Made by a program: the position numbers and the translations under genes. A stretch of DNA of 64,000 bases from Candidatus Nitrosocaldus sp. GTDB lineage: Archaea > Thermoproteota > Nitrososphaeria > Nitrososphaerales > Nitrosocaldaceae. Within the stretch, counting starts at the first letter, position 1, and each line of letters begins with the position of its first letter. Shown piece by piece: positions 35,206 through 43,880 of this stretch. The stretch lies in assembly GCA_025054855.1 (NCBI GenBank), contig JANWZS010000004.1:54966-118965 (forward strand), given 5' to 3'. Below the pieces are notes generated by a model that was not told the DNA's origin, did no database searches, and saw only the letters and a list, made by a program, of their open reading frames with translations.

Positions 35206-37320
35206 TCACCTGCTACCTGTCAACCTTCCCCACTCTGCTAGTGCGCTTGCAGCCCTCACCCATGGTATTATCTCGTTGTACACAGGTATTCCAGCCTTCT
35301 CTATCTCTCTCACCATCTTCGCTGTGTATGGCCCTCCTATTGCACCAGCGAGTATCGGCTTCCTCCTCTGCCTATTCAGTTCGGCAAGGACCTGCACTAT
35401 ATTCTCATCCAGGGGATCGTCCTGGAAGACGAACCATGGCATTATTATATCCACATTAGGATCATCCATGAAGCGTTCTATTGCGAACCTGTAATCGCTC
35501 GATGTTGCTGAACCTGTGACGTCCATGGGGTTGCCTATCACGAACGTTGGAGGGTAGTGCTCCTTGAATGCCTTGAGCGTAGCATCTGTAACTGGGGCAA
35601 CCTCCAGCCCTAGCCTCTCAAAGTGGTCAACAGCAGAGATCACAGGCCCTATACCATTCGATACCAGTGCTACCCTGCTACCCTTGGCTGCTGGCTGCCA
35701 TGCGAGTGCCTTCAGCGTCCCAACCAGCTCCTGGTAACTGTCAACTAGTATGACCCCAGCCTGCTTGAGCGCACCCTTCACCACAGCATAACTCCCTCCC
35801 ATCGAGCCTGTATGGGATACTGCCTGCTTTGCACCCCTCTGTGTCCTACCACTCTTCCATATCACTATGGGCTTGCCCTTCTCCCTTATCACCCTCCTTG
35901 CTGTATTCACGAACTTCCTACCATCACCAAAGCCCTCGACGTACAGGCCTATGACCCTGGTGTTGGGATCATTTGCTAGATACCATATCATATCAGCCTC
36001 ATCCACATCCGCCCTGTTCCCATAGCTTATCATCTTGCTCATACCAAAGGATTCAGCACTCTCCATGAATGAGATCCCTATGGTACCGCTCTGTGTAAGG
36101 AACGATACGGGGCCTAGGGGAGGTCTCAGCATCCTCGCATGCCCTTGGAATGCGGCATCAAGCCTGTTCTCAGCATTGAACATGCCTATGCAGTTGGGCC
36201 CTATTACACGCATATCATACCTCTCAGCAAGCTCCTTTATCCTTTGCTCAGCCTCGGCCCTCTCCCCTCCCAGTTCCTTTCCTCCTCCAGATATGATAAG
36301 TATGTTATGTATGCCGAGCTTGGCTGCCTGCTCCATTATCGCTGGAGTCTGGAGTACATCCACAACCACAACAACGAGGTCCACTGGCTTGCCTATATCC
36401 TCTAGAGACTTGTATGCCTTGAGGCCCATGATCTGATCCCTGGTTGGGTTTATTGGATACACCTCGCCCTTGTACTCGTGCATGGCAAGGCTGTCTAGCA
36501 CTGAGTAGCCTACCTTGCCAGGTGTCGATGATGCGCCTACAACTGCTACGGACTTGGGGTAGAAGAACTTCTCCATATGCCTTATGTTCGGCTCTGCATT
36601 GGATATGGGACTGTCTAGAGGCTTCTCCCTAAGTATCATCTTCGCATCCAGCACAGCATAGTCATCTGGGTAGAGCACTATGGGGTTGAAGTCTATGCTG
36701 TCGTAGTACGCTGCTATATCCATGCCCAGCCTCCCGATGTTCACCAGAGCATCAGCGAGCATGCTCTTGTCTATTGGCTTTGAGCCCCTGAACCCCTCGA
36801 GCACCTTCCTCCCGTTCAACTCCTCTACCATCTCTAGGGCATCGCTCTTGGTTATTGGGAGCATCCTGAACGATACATCCCTGAATACTTCGGTGAATAT
36901 CCCTCCTAGCCCAACCATTATCACTGGCCCGAACTGCTCATCGTACTGTAATCCAACTATCATCTCCACGCCCTGGGGCATCATCTTCTCAAGCAGTATC
37001 CCCTTCACATCGTACTTCGCTGCCAGCCTCCCATGCATATCGTTGAACACTTCCCTAACCTCCTGCTCACTCCTTACCCCGACCCTTACACCCCCTACAT
37101 CCGTCTTGTGGAGTATCTCTGGCGATACCACCTTCATGACCAGGGGGAAGCCTATCCTCCTAGCCTCTCGCACAGCCTCGTCTGCACTCTTCACTAACGC
37201 ATATGCTGGTACCTTTATGCCATACGAGGTCAGTATATGCTTCGCCTGCTCCTCAGTTATCACCTTGTGCCTGTTTGCCATCGTCTCCTTGAGTAACTGC
37301 TCAACGCTCATGCCCATCAA
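35206..37320 (-). CDS. ADP-forming acyl-CoA synthetase, fused beta-alpha (3HP/4HB cycle candidate)
   Basis: A single 704-residue chain holds an ATP-grasp (beta) half (about 10-230, with [20 protein letters not shown]) followed by a CoA-binding half (about 250-700) with [27 protein letters not shown] and the phospho-His loop [10 protein letters not shown]. In thaumarchaea, fused synthetases of this family make 3-hydroxypropionyl-CoA and 4-hydroxybutyryl-CoA in carbon fixation (known from Nitrosopumilus). Which acid this one uses cannot be told here. ATG at residue 4 may be the start. It overlaps the next upstream gene's end by 4 bp. Confidence 0.88.
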   Translation of the reverse strand: MMGMSVEQLLKETMANRHKVITEEQAKHILTSYGIKVPAYALVKSADEAVREARRIGFPLVMKVVSPEILHKTDVGGVRVGVRSEQEVREVFNDMHGRLAAKYDVKGILLEKMMPQGVEMIVGLQYDEQFGPVIMVGLGGIFTEVFRDVSFRMLPITKSDALEMVEELNGRKVLEGFRGSKPIDKSMLADALVNIGRLGMDIAAYYDSIDFNPIVLYPDDYAVLDAKMILREKPLDSPISNAEPNIRHMEKFFYPKSVAVVGASSTPGKVGYSVLDSLAMHEYKGEVYPINPTRDQIMGLKAYKSLEDIGKPVDLVVVVVDVLQTPAIMEQAAKLGIHNILIISGGGKELGGERAEAEQRIKELAERYDMRVIGPNCIGMFNAENRLDAAFQGHARMLRPPLGPVSFLTQSGTIGISFMESAESFGMSKMISYGNRADVDEADMIWYLANDPNTRVIGLYVEGFGDGRKFVNTARRVIREKGKPIVIWKSGRTQRGAKQAVSHTGSMGGSYAVVKGALKQAGVILVDSYQELVGTLKALAWQPAAKGSRVALVSNGIGPVISAVDHFERLGLEVAPVTDATLKAFKEHYPPTFVIGNPMDVTGSATSSDYRFAIERFMDDPNVDIIMPWFVFQDDPLDENIVQVLAELNRQRRKPILAGAIGGPYTAKMVREIEKAGIPVYNEIIPWVRAASALAEWGRLTGSR

Positions 37321-38033
37321 TGCGTTCCCTTCTTGCTATTTTTATATAAACTTATCATGCTCCTGAGGTTCCTGTAGAGTATGTTTGCTGTATGCTCAAG
37401 CATCCCCACCCTGTACCTGACATCCTCTCCAAGTGCGTTGATGCTCACACCTGAACCCTGAAGGTCCATGCTGTACTCCTCAGCCCACTCATGTATCATA
37501 TGCTCATCCACCTCCACATGGAACTGTATACCTATGGCACTGCCTAGCATGAATGCCTGGTTGGGGTACTGGTTAGACTGTGCAAGCCTAACAGCACCAT
37601 CTGCAAGATCGTATGTATCGTTGTGCCATTGGAAGACGAGGAGGCTATCATCGAGGCCTCTGAATACAGATCTCAGACCATGCTCCGTCAAGTTCACCGT
37701 ATACCAGCCTATCTCCTTCACATGCCCCCTGTAGACCCTTGCACCTGTAACCTTTGCCAGCAGTTGGGAGCCTAGGCATATTCCGAGCATAGGCATATTA
37801 TGCTTTATAGCCTCCAGGATGAGCATCTCCTCCCTCCTCAGATATGCCAGATCATCGTACGCAGATGCTGGGCCTCCAAGCACAATCAATGCATCGTAAC
37901 CCTCCAGGGTATCTGGAAGTTGCTCCTTCACAGCCAAGATAGTATCCATTGAGAACCCATCATGCTCAAACATGGGCTTGAGAGTGCCTAGATGCTCGCA
38001 TGAAGCATTCTGTACCACAAGTAACCTGGGCAT
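37317..38033 (-). CDS. Class I glutamine amidotransferase, GMP synthase-like
   Basis: Triad Cys in LGICLGSQL, His in [10 protein letters not shown] and the following Glu. Other marks: [12 protein letters not shown] and [11 protein letters not shown]. This is the stand-alone type resembling GuaA's glutaminase half, seen next to many enzymes. Partner unknown. The ATG at 38033 is chosen because the TATA-like AATTATATTA on the minus strand (38055-38064) is about 26 nt upstream; an in-frame start at 38066 would lie inside or above it. Confidence 0.86.
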   Translation of the reverse strand: MPRLLVVQNASCEHLGTLKPMFEHDGFSMDTILAVKEQLPDTLEGYDALIVLGGPASAYDDLAYLRREEMLILEAIKHNMPMLGICLGSQLLAKVTGARVYRGHVKEIGWYTVNLTEHGLRSVFRGLDDSLLVFQWHNDTYDLADGAVRLAQSNQYPNQAFMLGSAIGIQFHVEVDEHMIHEWAEEYSMDLQGSGVSINALGEDVRYRVGMLEHTANILYRNLRSMISLYKNSKKGTH

Positions 38034-38054
38034 AGCATATCGTGGTGAAGGTGT

Positions 38055-38064
38055 AATATAATTC
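38055..38064 (-). promoter_or_regulatory. TATA box of the amidotransferase gene
   Basis: AATTATATTA read on the minus strand stands 22-31 nt before the ATG at 38033, consistent with a leaderless mRNA. Confidence 0.55.
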
Positions 38065-38140
38065 AAGTCGATCTATCTGCAGATACACATACGGATACAG
38101 CGAATATGCATGTACGTGTATGTATGTAGGCCAATATGTG

Positions 38141-39262
38141 CTATGTGATGTAACCTGGGGCATCACCAAACGCATACAGCACTCCATCCCTAGAGCCTAC
38201 GAATACCCTAGCATGGGATATGCATGGAGATGCATCTACAGCATCCATGGTCGGGAATAACCATAGCAGTGCACCAGTATCAGCATCTACAGCGTATATC
38301 CTAGAGTCTAGAGAGCATACAAACAGCATACCACTACCCTCTGCCAGTGCTGGGGTAGACCATACCCTATCCCCAGTCTTGACCCTCCATAGCATGCTAC
38401 CATCCATTGCATCTAGTGCATAAACATGTGCATCCGATGAGCCGAAGAATACCCTAGAGTTGGAGTATGCGGGGGATGAGAGTATTGGATGCTCCGATAC
38501 CCTCCTGCTCCACACTATCGAGCCATCATCCATGCTTATGCAGTATACGTGACCAGAGTAGGTTGAGATGAACGCATGTTCACCTGCTATGCATGGTGAT
38601 GATGACCTTATCTTCCCGTCGAGGCTGCTCTTCCATATCACTTTACCATCATCTATGCTCAGAGAGTACAGGTTAGAGTCATCTGAACCTACTATCACGC
38701 TCCTCCTCCTGCTATCGTAGGCTGGTGATGACCATACCTCGCCCTCTGTCCTGAACCTCCATGCTATCCTACCACCAGCACTGCTTCCTGATGCATCCAC
38801 TGCATACACATACCCATCCAGCGCCCCAAGCACTACACGAGCATCAGCATAGCATGGCGATGAGAACACATCCCCCTCTACACCCAACTCCCATAGTAGG
38901 TTACCATTCTCAGCATCCAGAGCGAATATGATGTTCCCATCCCCAGACCTCTGCTCATCAAGCCATCTGCTGAACGTTGCCGCAACTATCATCCCACTGC
39001 TCCGATCATCCTCCACAAACACTGGAGTCGATACTATGGGCATGGAGCATCTGTACACCCATCTCATCCTGCCTGATAACTCCACAGCATACACAGAACC
39101 AGCGAGTGTAGATGCATACAGCATGTTAGAGCATATGCATGATGCGACCATGGGCTCAAGTCTGAGAACCCAGTGGAGCGATGGCCTTCTAGCGATGCTC
39201 TGCCCTACAGCACTCCTCCTCCTCTCATCACGCTTGAACGATGGCCAGTAGTGCTCATCCAT
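38141..39262 (-). CDS. PQQ-type beta-propeller repeat protein
   Basis: Six to eight repeats of about 40 residues, each with the W-x-x-x-T-G/V...S-SP-x3 pattern (for example FSSPCYADARVVLGALDGYVYAVDASG and its kin: VWSSPAYDS, IRSSSPCIA, ILSSPAYSN, VWSTPALAE). Such propellers act as protein-binding platforms; PQQ binding is not implied. No signal peptide seen, though this family is often exported. ATG 39262 fits a TATA at about 39283-39291; a TTG at 39286 is in frame but within it. Confidence 0.86.
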   Translation of the reverse strand: MDEHYWPSFKRDERRRSAVGQSIARRPSLHWVLRLEPMVASCICSNMLYASTLAGSVYAVELSGRMRWVYRCSMPIVSTPVFVEDDRSSGMIVAATFSRWLDEQRSGDGNIIFALDAENGNLLWELGVEGDVFSSPCYADARVVLGALDGYVYAVDASGSSAGGRIAWRFRTEGEVWSSPAYDSRRRSVIVGSDDSNLYSLSIDDGKVIWKSSLDGKIRSSSPCIAGEHAFISTYSGHVYCISMDDGSIVWSRRVSEHPILSSPAYSNSRVFFGSSDAHVYALDAMDGSMLWRVKTGDRVWSTPALAEGSGMLFVCSLDSRIYAVDADTGALLWLFPTMDAVDASPCISHARVFVGSRDGVLYAFGDAPGYIT

Positions 39263-39299
39263 TATAAAGTTTAAATCCCGATCCAATTAATATCTGCTG

Positions 39300-39722
39300 T
39301 TGCAGAGGATAGATGAGCAAGAGGTTGGGCAGATAAGGAGCCTCATAGAGATGCTCAACTACGAGAGCAGCAATGGTGCTGTAGTACTCGTTGAGGGGAA
39401 GAGGGATAGCGATGCCTTGAAGGCCCTGGGCTTCTCTGGCAGGGTAACCATGCTCAACAGCCACAGAGGCCTCAGCAGGCTCGTCGATAGCCTAGAGCAT
39501 GCAAGCAAGGTCATACTGCTCCTGGATATGGACAGCAAGGGTAAGTACCTTACACAGAGGATACTCTGCATGATAGCGAACAGGAAGAGCGTAGATCTCT
39601 TCTACAAGAGGAGGCTCATGGAGATAACAAGGGGCAGGATAAGGAGCATAGAGGAGCTGATGGCATACAGGCACTGTATAGCGATGACCAACCCATTGGC
39701 AGATGCACTGGCTAGCATCTAG
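39300..39722 (+). CDS. Small Toprim-domain protein (UPF0292/RNase M5-like)
   Basis: A 140-residue protein whose middle is a Toprim fold: GAVVLVEGKRDSDALKALG (catalytic-type Glu) and VILLLDMDSKGKYLTQ (DxD). C-terminal helices follow. Such proteins cleave or bind nucleic acid; archaeal versions are uncharacterised. The start is probably the TTG at 39300, about 27 nt after the TTTAAA box at 39270-39275. It shares a short promoter region with the divergent propeller gene. Confidence 0.78.
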   Translation: MQRIDEQEVGQIRSLIEMLNYESSNGAVVLVEGKRDSDALKALGFSGRVTMLNSHRGLSRLVDSLEHASKVILLLDMDSKGKYLTQRILCMIANRKSVDLFYKRRLMEITRGRIRSIEELMAYRHCIAMTNPLADALASI

Positions 39723-40864
39723 AGCCTATCCCCGATCATCCCTATCACATGCTCCGCTATGGCAGGGGATGCGGTGAACCCTGGTGACTCTATCCCTATG
39801 AGGTGTATCAGGTTAGAGGGATGCTCCTCTACAACAAAGTCTGGCTCCTCACTGCTACCATACCCAGCGAGCCTTGCCCTTATACCATAGTACCCATACT
39901 CCAGATCCTCCCTGTTAATACCATCTACCATGTTCGCTGCACTGGAGTAGAACTCATCCATGCTCCTGTTCAACCTGCCCTTGACCCCATCGCTCTCCTC
40001 ATCCTTGCTCTCCACGTAGATGGCATTGGGCCCTATGGCTATGGTACCATCCAGTCTCTTGGTCAGGTGTATCCCTAGACCCCTGTGATCGAATGTTGGT
40101 ATGGGGTATATGAGGGAGTTGACTAGGTGAGGCTTCCTCCTCACTAGATAATACTCGCCTATGCATGGATAGATCCTGTACCTCCTCAGACCTACCATAT
40201 TGGCTATATCATCTGCATGTACACCTGCACTGTTGACTATCAGCCTAGCATGCACAGTCCTCCTGGACTCTCTCTGCCTACTATTAACCATCTCAACCCT
40301 GTAACCATCCACAACCTCATCTATCCCTGTGACTGTGCTGTTGAGCATGAACTCTACTCCAGATGCCCTTGCACGTTCATACAGTGTATACGCAAGCATA
40401 GTTGCATCGGTCACTCCAGCGCTCCCAACCCATAAGCCTAGATCTCCCCTGGCATACCTCTCTATCCTCCCTACCTCATCCCCCTGCACAACCCTCACCC
40501 CATCCACACCGTTCGCATGACCCCTCCTCTGCAGCTCCTCCAGGGCACCTGCACCGCCATCGTTGGTGCAGAGTATCAGCATACCACTCCTCCTGTACGG
40601 TATGGAGAGCCTATCCAGCAACTGGTACATCATCCTGTTGCCCTTGACGCAGAACCTGGCCTTCAGTGTACCAGGTTTAGCATGTATGCCAGAGTGTATG
40701 ACTCCAGAGTTCCTGCCACTCGCATGGAGTGCTACTGCACACTCCTTATCTATGCACAGAACCCTAGCCCTGAGCCTTCCATCATGGTGCAGGTTACCAA
40801 GCATGTAGGATATGAAGAGCCCAACTATACCAGAGCCTATGACCGCAACATCGTACCTATCCAT
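39719..40864 (-). CDS. lhgO: L-2-hydroxyglutarate oxidase-like FAD oxidoreductase
   Basis: DAO-fold flavoprotein. FAD motif YDVAVIGSGIVGLFISYML, the SGRNSGVIHSGIHAKPGTLKARFC block typical of LhgO, and the C-terminal HLIGIESPGFTASPAIAEHV. Expected reaction: L-2-hydroxyglutarate to 2-oxoglutarate, electrons to the membrane pool or O2; archaeal substrate not shown. ATG 40864 fits a TATA box 26 nt upstream; a longer frame to 40912 crosses that box. Confidence 0.86.
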   Translation of the reverse strand: MDRYDVAVIGSGIVGLFISYMLGNLHHDGRLRARVLCIDKECAVALHASGRNSGVIHSGIHAKPGTLKARFCVKGNRMMYQLLDRLSIPYRRSGMLILCTNDGGAGALEELQRRGHANGVDGVRVVQGDEVGRIERYARGDLGLWVGSAGVTDATMLAYTLYERARASGVEFMLNSTVTGIDEVVDGYRVEMVNSRQRESRRTVHARLIVNSAGVHADDIANMVGLRRYRIYPCIGEYYLVRRKPHLVNSLIYPIPTFDHRGLGIHLTKRLDGTIAIGPNAIYVESKDEESDGVKGRLNRSMDEFYSSAANMVDGINREDLEYGYYGIRARLAGYGSSEEPDFVVEEHPSNLIHLIGIESPGFTASPAIAEHVIGMIGDRL

Positions 40865-40885
40865 TAACGATTGTACAGATGCAAC

Positions 40886-40895
40886 ACTTATATCT
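40886..40895 (-). promoter_or_regulatory. TATA box of lhgO
   Basis: On the minus strand AGATATAAGT sits 22-31 nt before ATG 40864. The divergent dnaG has its own TATA-like TGTTATACTA at 40915-40924. Confidence 0.6.
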
Positions 40896-40941
40896 AAGGG
40901 TTCTGTATGCATCTTGTTATACTAAAGAGAGGAGAGAAATA

Positions 40942-42210
40942 TTGCCTAATTCAGGGGTTGTTAAATACAATGTAAAGATAAGGTTCGAGGTGGATGGGAT
41001 AGTGGAGAGGGCTGACATAATAGGGGCCCTCTTTGGGCAGACGGAGGGGCTACTAGGCCCAGAGATGAACCTGAACGAGCTGCAGAGGACGTCGAAGGTT
41101 GGGAGGATAGAGGTTACCCTAGAGGTCAAGGGCAACAAGAGTACTGGCGAGGTTATCATACCCATGAGTGCTGATATAAGCACAACAGCGCTCATAGCAG
41201 CAGCAGTAGAGACCATAGACAAGGTTGGGCCATTCAATGCAAGGTTCACCCTGGATGTTATAGAGGATGTCAGGGAGCTTAAGAAGAAGATGATAGTCGA
41301 GAGGGCGAAGAAGATAGTTCAGGAGTGGGCTACAAAGACTATGAGCGAGTCCGAGGAGATGCTCAAGGATATATACGATGCTGTAAAGCCTGCAAAGTTA
41401 ACTACGTATGGCAAGGAGCACCTTGCATGTGGTGCTGGCGTATTCGACTCTGACTGGATAATACTGGTTGAGGGTAGGGCAGATGTTATAAACCTGTTGA
41501 GGGCAGGGTACGATAACGCAATAGCTATAGAGGGGGCGAAGATATCCGATGCGGTCATGAAGTTGAGCAGGGAGAAGGGCTATGTAGTTGCATTCCTGGA
41601 TGGTGATAGGGCAGCAGACCTGATCCTTCGAGAGCTCCAGAATACGGTGAGGATAGATAAGGTCGTCAGGGCACCACAGGGCAAGGAGGTTGAGGACCTC
41701 ACACCTCTAGAGATACAGGAGCTGCTCAAGGATGTGGAGCCACCACAGCAGCAGGAGGTGAGGAGTAAGGTAAGGGAGCGTGACAGAGAGAGGGATAGGG
41801 ACAGGGATAGAGAGAGGGAGGATGCTGGTGGAGGCACAAGGTACAGGGAGAGGGCAGCAAGGGAAGGTGGTGGTAGCAGCAGGGAGGTCGTTGTTGAGGA
41901 GGTTGCCATAGACGAGGCGCTGGCAGGCAAGATAAGGGAGGCATTCTCTTCCATAAACGAGACCCTAGAGGCTGTAGCATTGAGCGCTGATATGCAGCAG
42001 AGGTTCAGAGTACCAGTGAGCGAGGTTGTGCAGAAGCTCCAGGAGGAGAAGGATGTCAGGTATCTTATACTGGATGGGATCATAACCCAGAGGCTTCTAG
42101 ATGCGTGCTCAAAGGCTGGTGTAGAGTATGTGATAGGCCACAGGATGGCCGATATAAAGAACCCGTACAGCATAAAGACCATCACATTCAACCAGTTAAG
42201 ACTCACATGA
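40942..42210 (+). CDS. dnaG: DnaG-like primase (archaeal, exosome-associated)
   Basis: Archaeal DnaG, a Toprim protein known as an exosome subunit that favours poly(A), with some primase activity. Start-side VKYNVKIRFEVDGIVERADIIGALFGQTEGLLG; Toprim: DWIILVEGRADVINLLRAGYDNAIAIEG and YVVAFLDGDRAADLI. An Arg/Asp/Glu-rich linker (about residues 272-292) separates Toprim from the C-terminal helical domain. The TTG at 40942 gives MPNSGVVKY and lies about 22 nt after TGTTATACTA. RibK's start overlaps its stop by 4 bp. Confidence 0.94.
   Translation: MPNSGVVKYNVKIRFEVDGIVERADIIGALFGQTEGLLGPEMNLNELQRTSKVGRIEVTLEVKGNKSTGEVIIPMSADISTTALIAAAVETIDKVGPFNARFTLDVIEDVRELKKKMIVERAKKIVQEWATKTMSESEEMLKDIYDAVKPAKLTTYGKEHLACGAGVFDSDWIILVEGRADVINLLRAGYDNAIAIEGAKISDAVMKLSREKGYVVAFLDGDRAADLILRELQNTVRIDKVVRAPQGKEVEDLTPLEIQELLKDVEPPQQQEVRSKVRERDRERDRDRDREREDAGGGTRYRERAAREGGGSSREVVVEEVAIDEALAGKIREAFSSINETLEAVALSADMQQRFRVPVSEVVQKLQEEKDVRYLILDGIITQRLLDACSKAGVEYVIGHRMADIKNPYSIKTITFNQLRLT
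41774..41822 (+). repeat. Arg/Asp/Glu codon repeat in dnaG
   Basis: AGGGAC/AGGGAT/AGAGAG units code for a charged RD/RE run. It forms a likely disordered linker between the Toprim and C-terminal domains. Confidence 0.8.
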
Positions 42211-42911
42211 GCGAAATAAAGATACAGCACATACTGACCATGGCTGAGTTGCTGCTGAGGGGCGCTAGGGATAACTATGTAAGCATAACAACGAGGGAGC
42301 TGGGGGCAGAGATAGGCAGGTCACAGCAGGCAGCATCCAAGCACCTGCTTGAACTAGAGGAGAAGGGTTACATAAGCAGGAGGAGGGTTGGTCAGGGGTT
42401 CCGTGTCAAGGTCACAGAGAAGGGCTACAGGGAGATGCAGTTGCTCTTCCTTAAACTCAGGGCTGCGATTGAGCCACTACCCAAGGTCATAGACTTGGTT
42501 GGTGTAGCAGTTGCAGGTATGGGGGAGGGGGGCTACTACATGTCCCTCGAGGGCTACAGGAGCCAGTTCATAGAGAGGTTAGGGTTCGACCCCTATCCTG
42601 GTACCCTGAACATAAAGTTGGAGAAGATATACATAGACATCAAGAGGGAGTTGGTCATGTACCCTCCAGCAGTGACCATAGATGGGTTCAGTGATGGCAA
42701 GAGGACGTACGGTTGGGTCAAGTGCTACACCGCAAGGATCAACGATAGTATAGATGGTGCTATGCTCGTGCTTGAGAGGACGCACCATGATGAGAGCATA
42801 GTGGAGGTCATAGCCCCAGTGAAGATACTGGATGCTCTAGGCCTAAGGTATGGGGACAGGATAGATGTCAAGGTATTCATACAGCACCAGCACCAGCACC
42901 AGGAAGAATAG
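42207..42911 (+). CDS. ribK: CTP-dependent riboflavin kinase with N-terminal winged helix
   Basis: Residues 1-85 are a winged helix (VSITTRELGAEIGRSQQAASKHLLELEEKG). The C-terminal domain (about 90-225) is archaeal RibK, the CTP-using enzyme making FMN: GMGEGGYYMSLEGY, FDPYPGTLNIKL and the closing LRYGDRIDVKVF. The HTH suggests it also regulates flavin genes, as proposed for such fusions. ATG 42207 overlaps dnaG by 4 bp. Ends in a His/Gln repeat (HQHQHQ) coded by CAGCAC. Confidence 0.93.
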   Translation: MSEIKIQHILTMAELLLRGARDNYVSITTRELGAEIGRSQQAASKHLLELEEKGYISRRRVGQGFRVKVTEKGYREMQLLFLKLRAAIEPLPKVIDLVGVAVAGMGEGGYYMSLEGYRSQFIERLGFDPYPGTLNIKLEKIYIDIKRELVMYPPAVTIDGFSDGKRTYGWVKCYTARINDSIDGAMLVLERTHHDESIVEVIAPVKILDALGLRYGDRIDVKVFIQHQHQHQEE

Positions 42912-42943
42912 GCCAGATGGTAGCAGGATGGTAGCAACTCCTA

Positions 42944-42977
42944 CGAGCAAGCAAACAAGCAAGCAAACAAGCAAGAA
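42944..42977 (+). repeat. Short tandem repeat (AAGCAAAC / AAGCAAGC units)
   Basis: Between ribK and the convergent rhodanese gene, CAAGCAAA-type octamers repeat about four times. Too short and irregular for CRISPR. Confidence 0.7.
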
Positions 42978-42998
42978 AGATCTAGCACCAATCAGCGA

Positions 42999-43880
42999 TT
43001 ACTCTGCAGAGAGGTCCCAGTAGTGAGCATCCTTGAAGCCCTCTACAGGAAGGTTCAGGGACCTCCACTCCTTGAGCGATCTTGCATATAGCCTGACATT
43101 ACTGTACCCTGCCAGCCTCAACGCATAGTATGATAGGCCAGATAGCGTACCAACACTACCACAGTAGACTATGACCTCATCATCCCTCGATATCCTCCTG
43201 TATGATAGGAGCGCATCTATCTCCTCTATAGGCTTGAGTATCCTCTCCTCGCCAGTGAATGCCTTCCATGGTATATTCACAGCATAGGGGATGTGATGGT
43301 CAAGGTAGTTCAGCCTCTCCCTAACATCCAGCAGTACCCTCTTGCCTGTACTCGTGCTGGTGCCTTTACCCTGCTGCAACTGCTTGATCCCCTCGAGTAT
43401 AGCCTGTATGTAGTCGTAGGTTGCGAGTATGCTGTGATCTGCACTTACATCGGCAAGTGTATAGCCCTCATGTTGTTGATCAACCCTACCTGCTCCCCTC
43501 TCTATACCATATCCCAATGATGACCATCTGCCGTATGTGATGGAGAGTAGCGATACCTTCTCATGGCCTATGTACTCTAGTGCCCATGCCACCCTTGCTG
43601 CCAGGGCACCAAACGTGTCATCGTAAACTATCACATGCTTGGAGTCATCAACACCGAGACGCTTGAAGAGCATGTGCAGTTGCCTAGGGTCCATGCTCTC
43701 CAGTACCCTTGCCAATGGGAGGGATACCGCACGGGGTATATGGCCCTGCATGTAATCCTCCTCCTTGCGCACATCTATGAGCACTACACCATTATCTCCA
43801 CCATCACTATGATCCCCCCTGTTGAGCATGGAGAGCAACTCCTCTGGCTCCACGAGCACAGGATACCTCCTTGCCAACAT
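42999..43880 (-). CDS. Tandem-rhodanese sulfurtransferase
   Basis: Two rhodanese domains (about 5-140 and 150-290). The first has Asp in place of the active Cys (VIVYDDTFG). The second has the active loop VIVYCGSVGTLSG. Family: thiosulfate or 3-mercaptopyruvate sulfurtransferase. Active loop CGSVGT is not the classic CRKGVT or CGSGVT, so the donor is open. ATG 43880 overlaps the upstream reductase stop by one base (TGATG), so the two are translationally coupled, linking it to sulfur or nitrogen reduction. Confidence 0.86.
   Translation of the reverse strand: MLARRYPVLVEPEELLSMLNRGDHSDGGDNGVVLIDVRKEEDYMQGHIPRAVSLPLARVLESMDPRQLHMLFKRLGVDDSKHVIVYDDTFGALAARVAWALEYIGHEKVSLLSITYGRWSSLGYGIERGAGRVDQQHEGYTLADVSADHSILATYDYIQAILEGIKQLQQGKGTSTSTGKRVLLDVRERLNYLDHHIPYAVNIPWKAFTGEERILKPIEEIDALLSYRRISRDDEVIVYCGSVGTLSGLSYYALRLAGYSNVRLYARSLKEWRSLNLPVEGFKDAHYWDLSAE

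Noticed and set aside
42944-42977. Possible CRISPR-like repeat
   Set aside because: The units are 8 nt, contiguous and without spacers; it is a simple tandem repeat.
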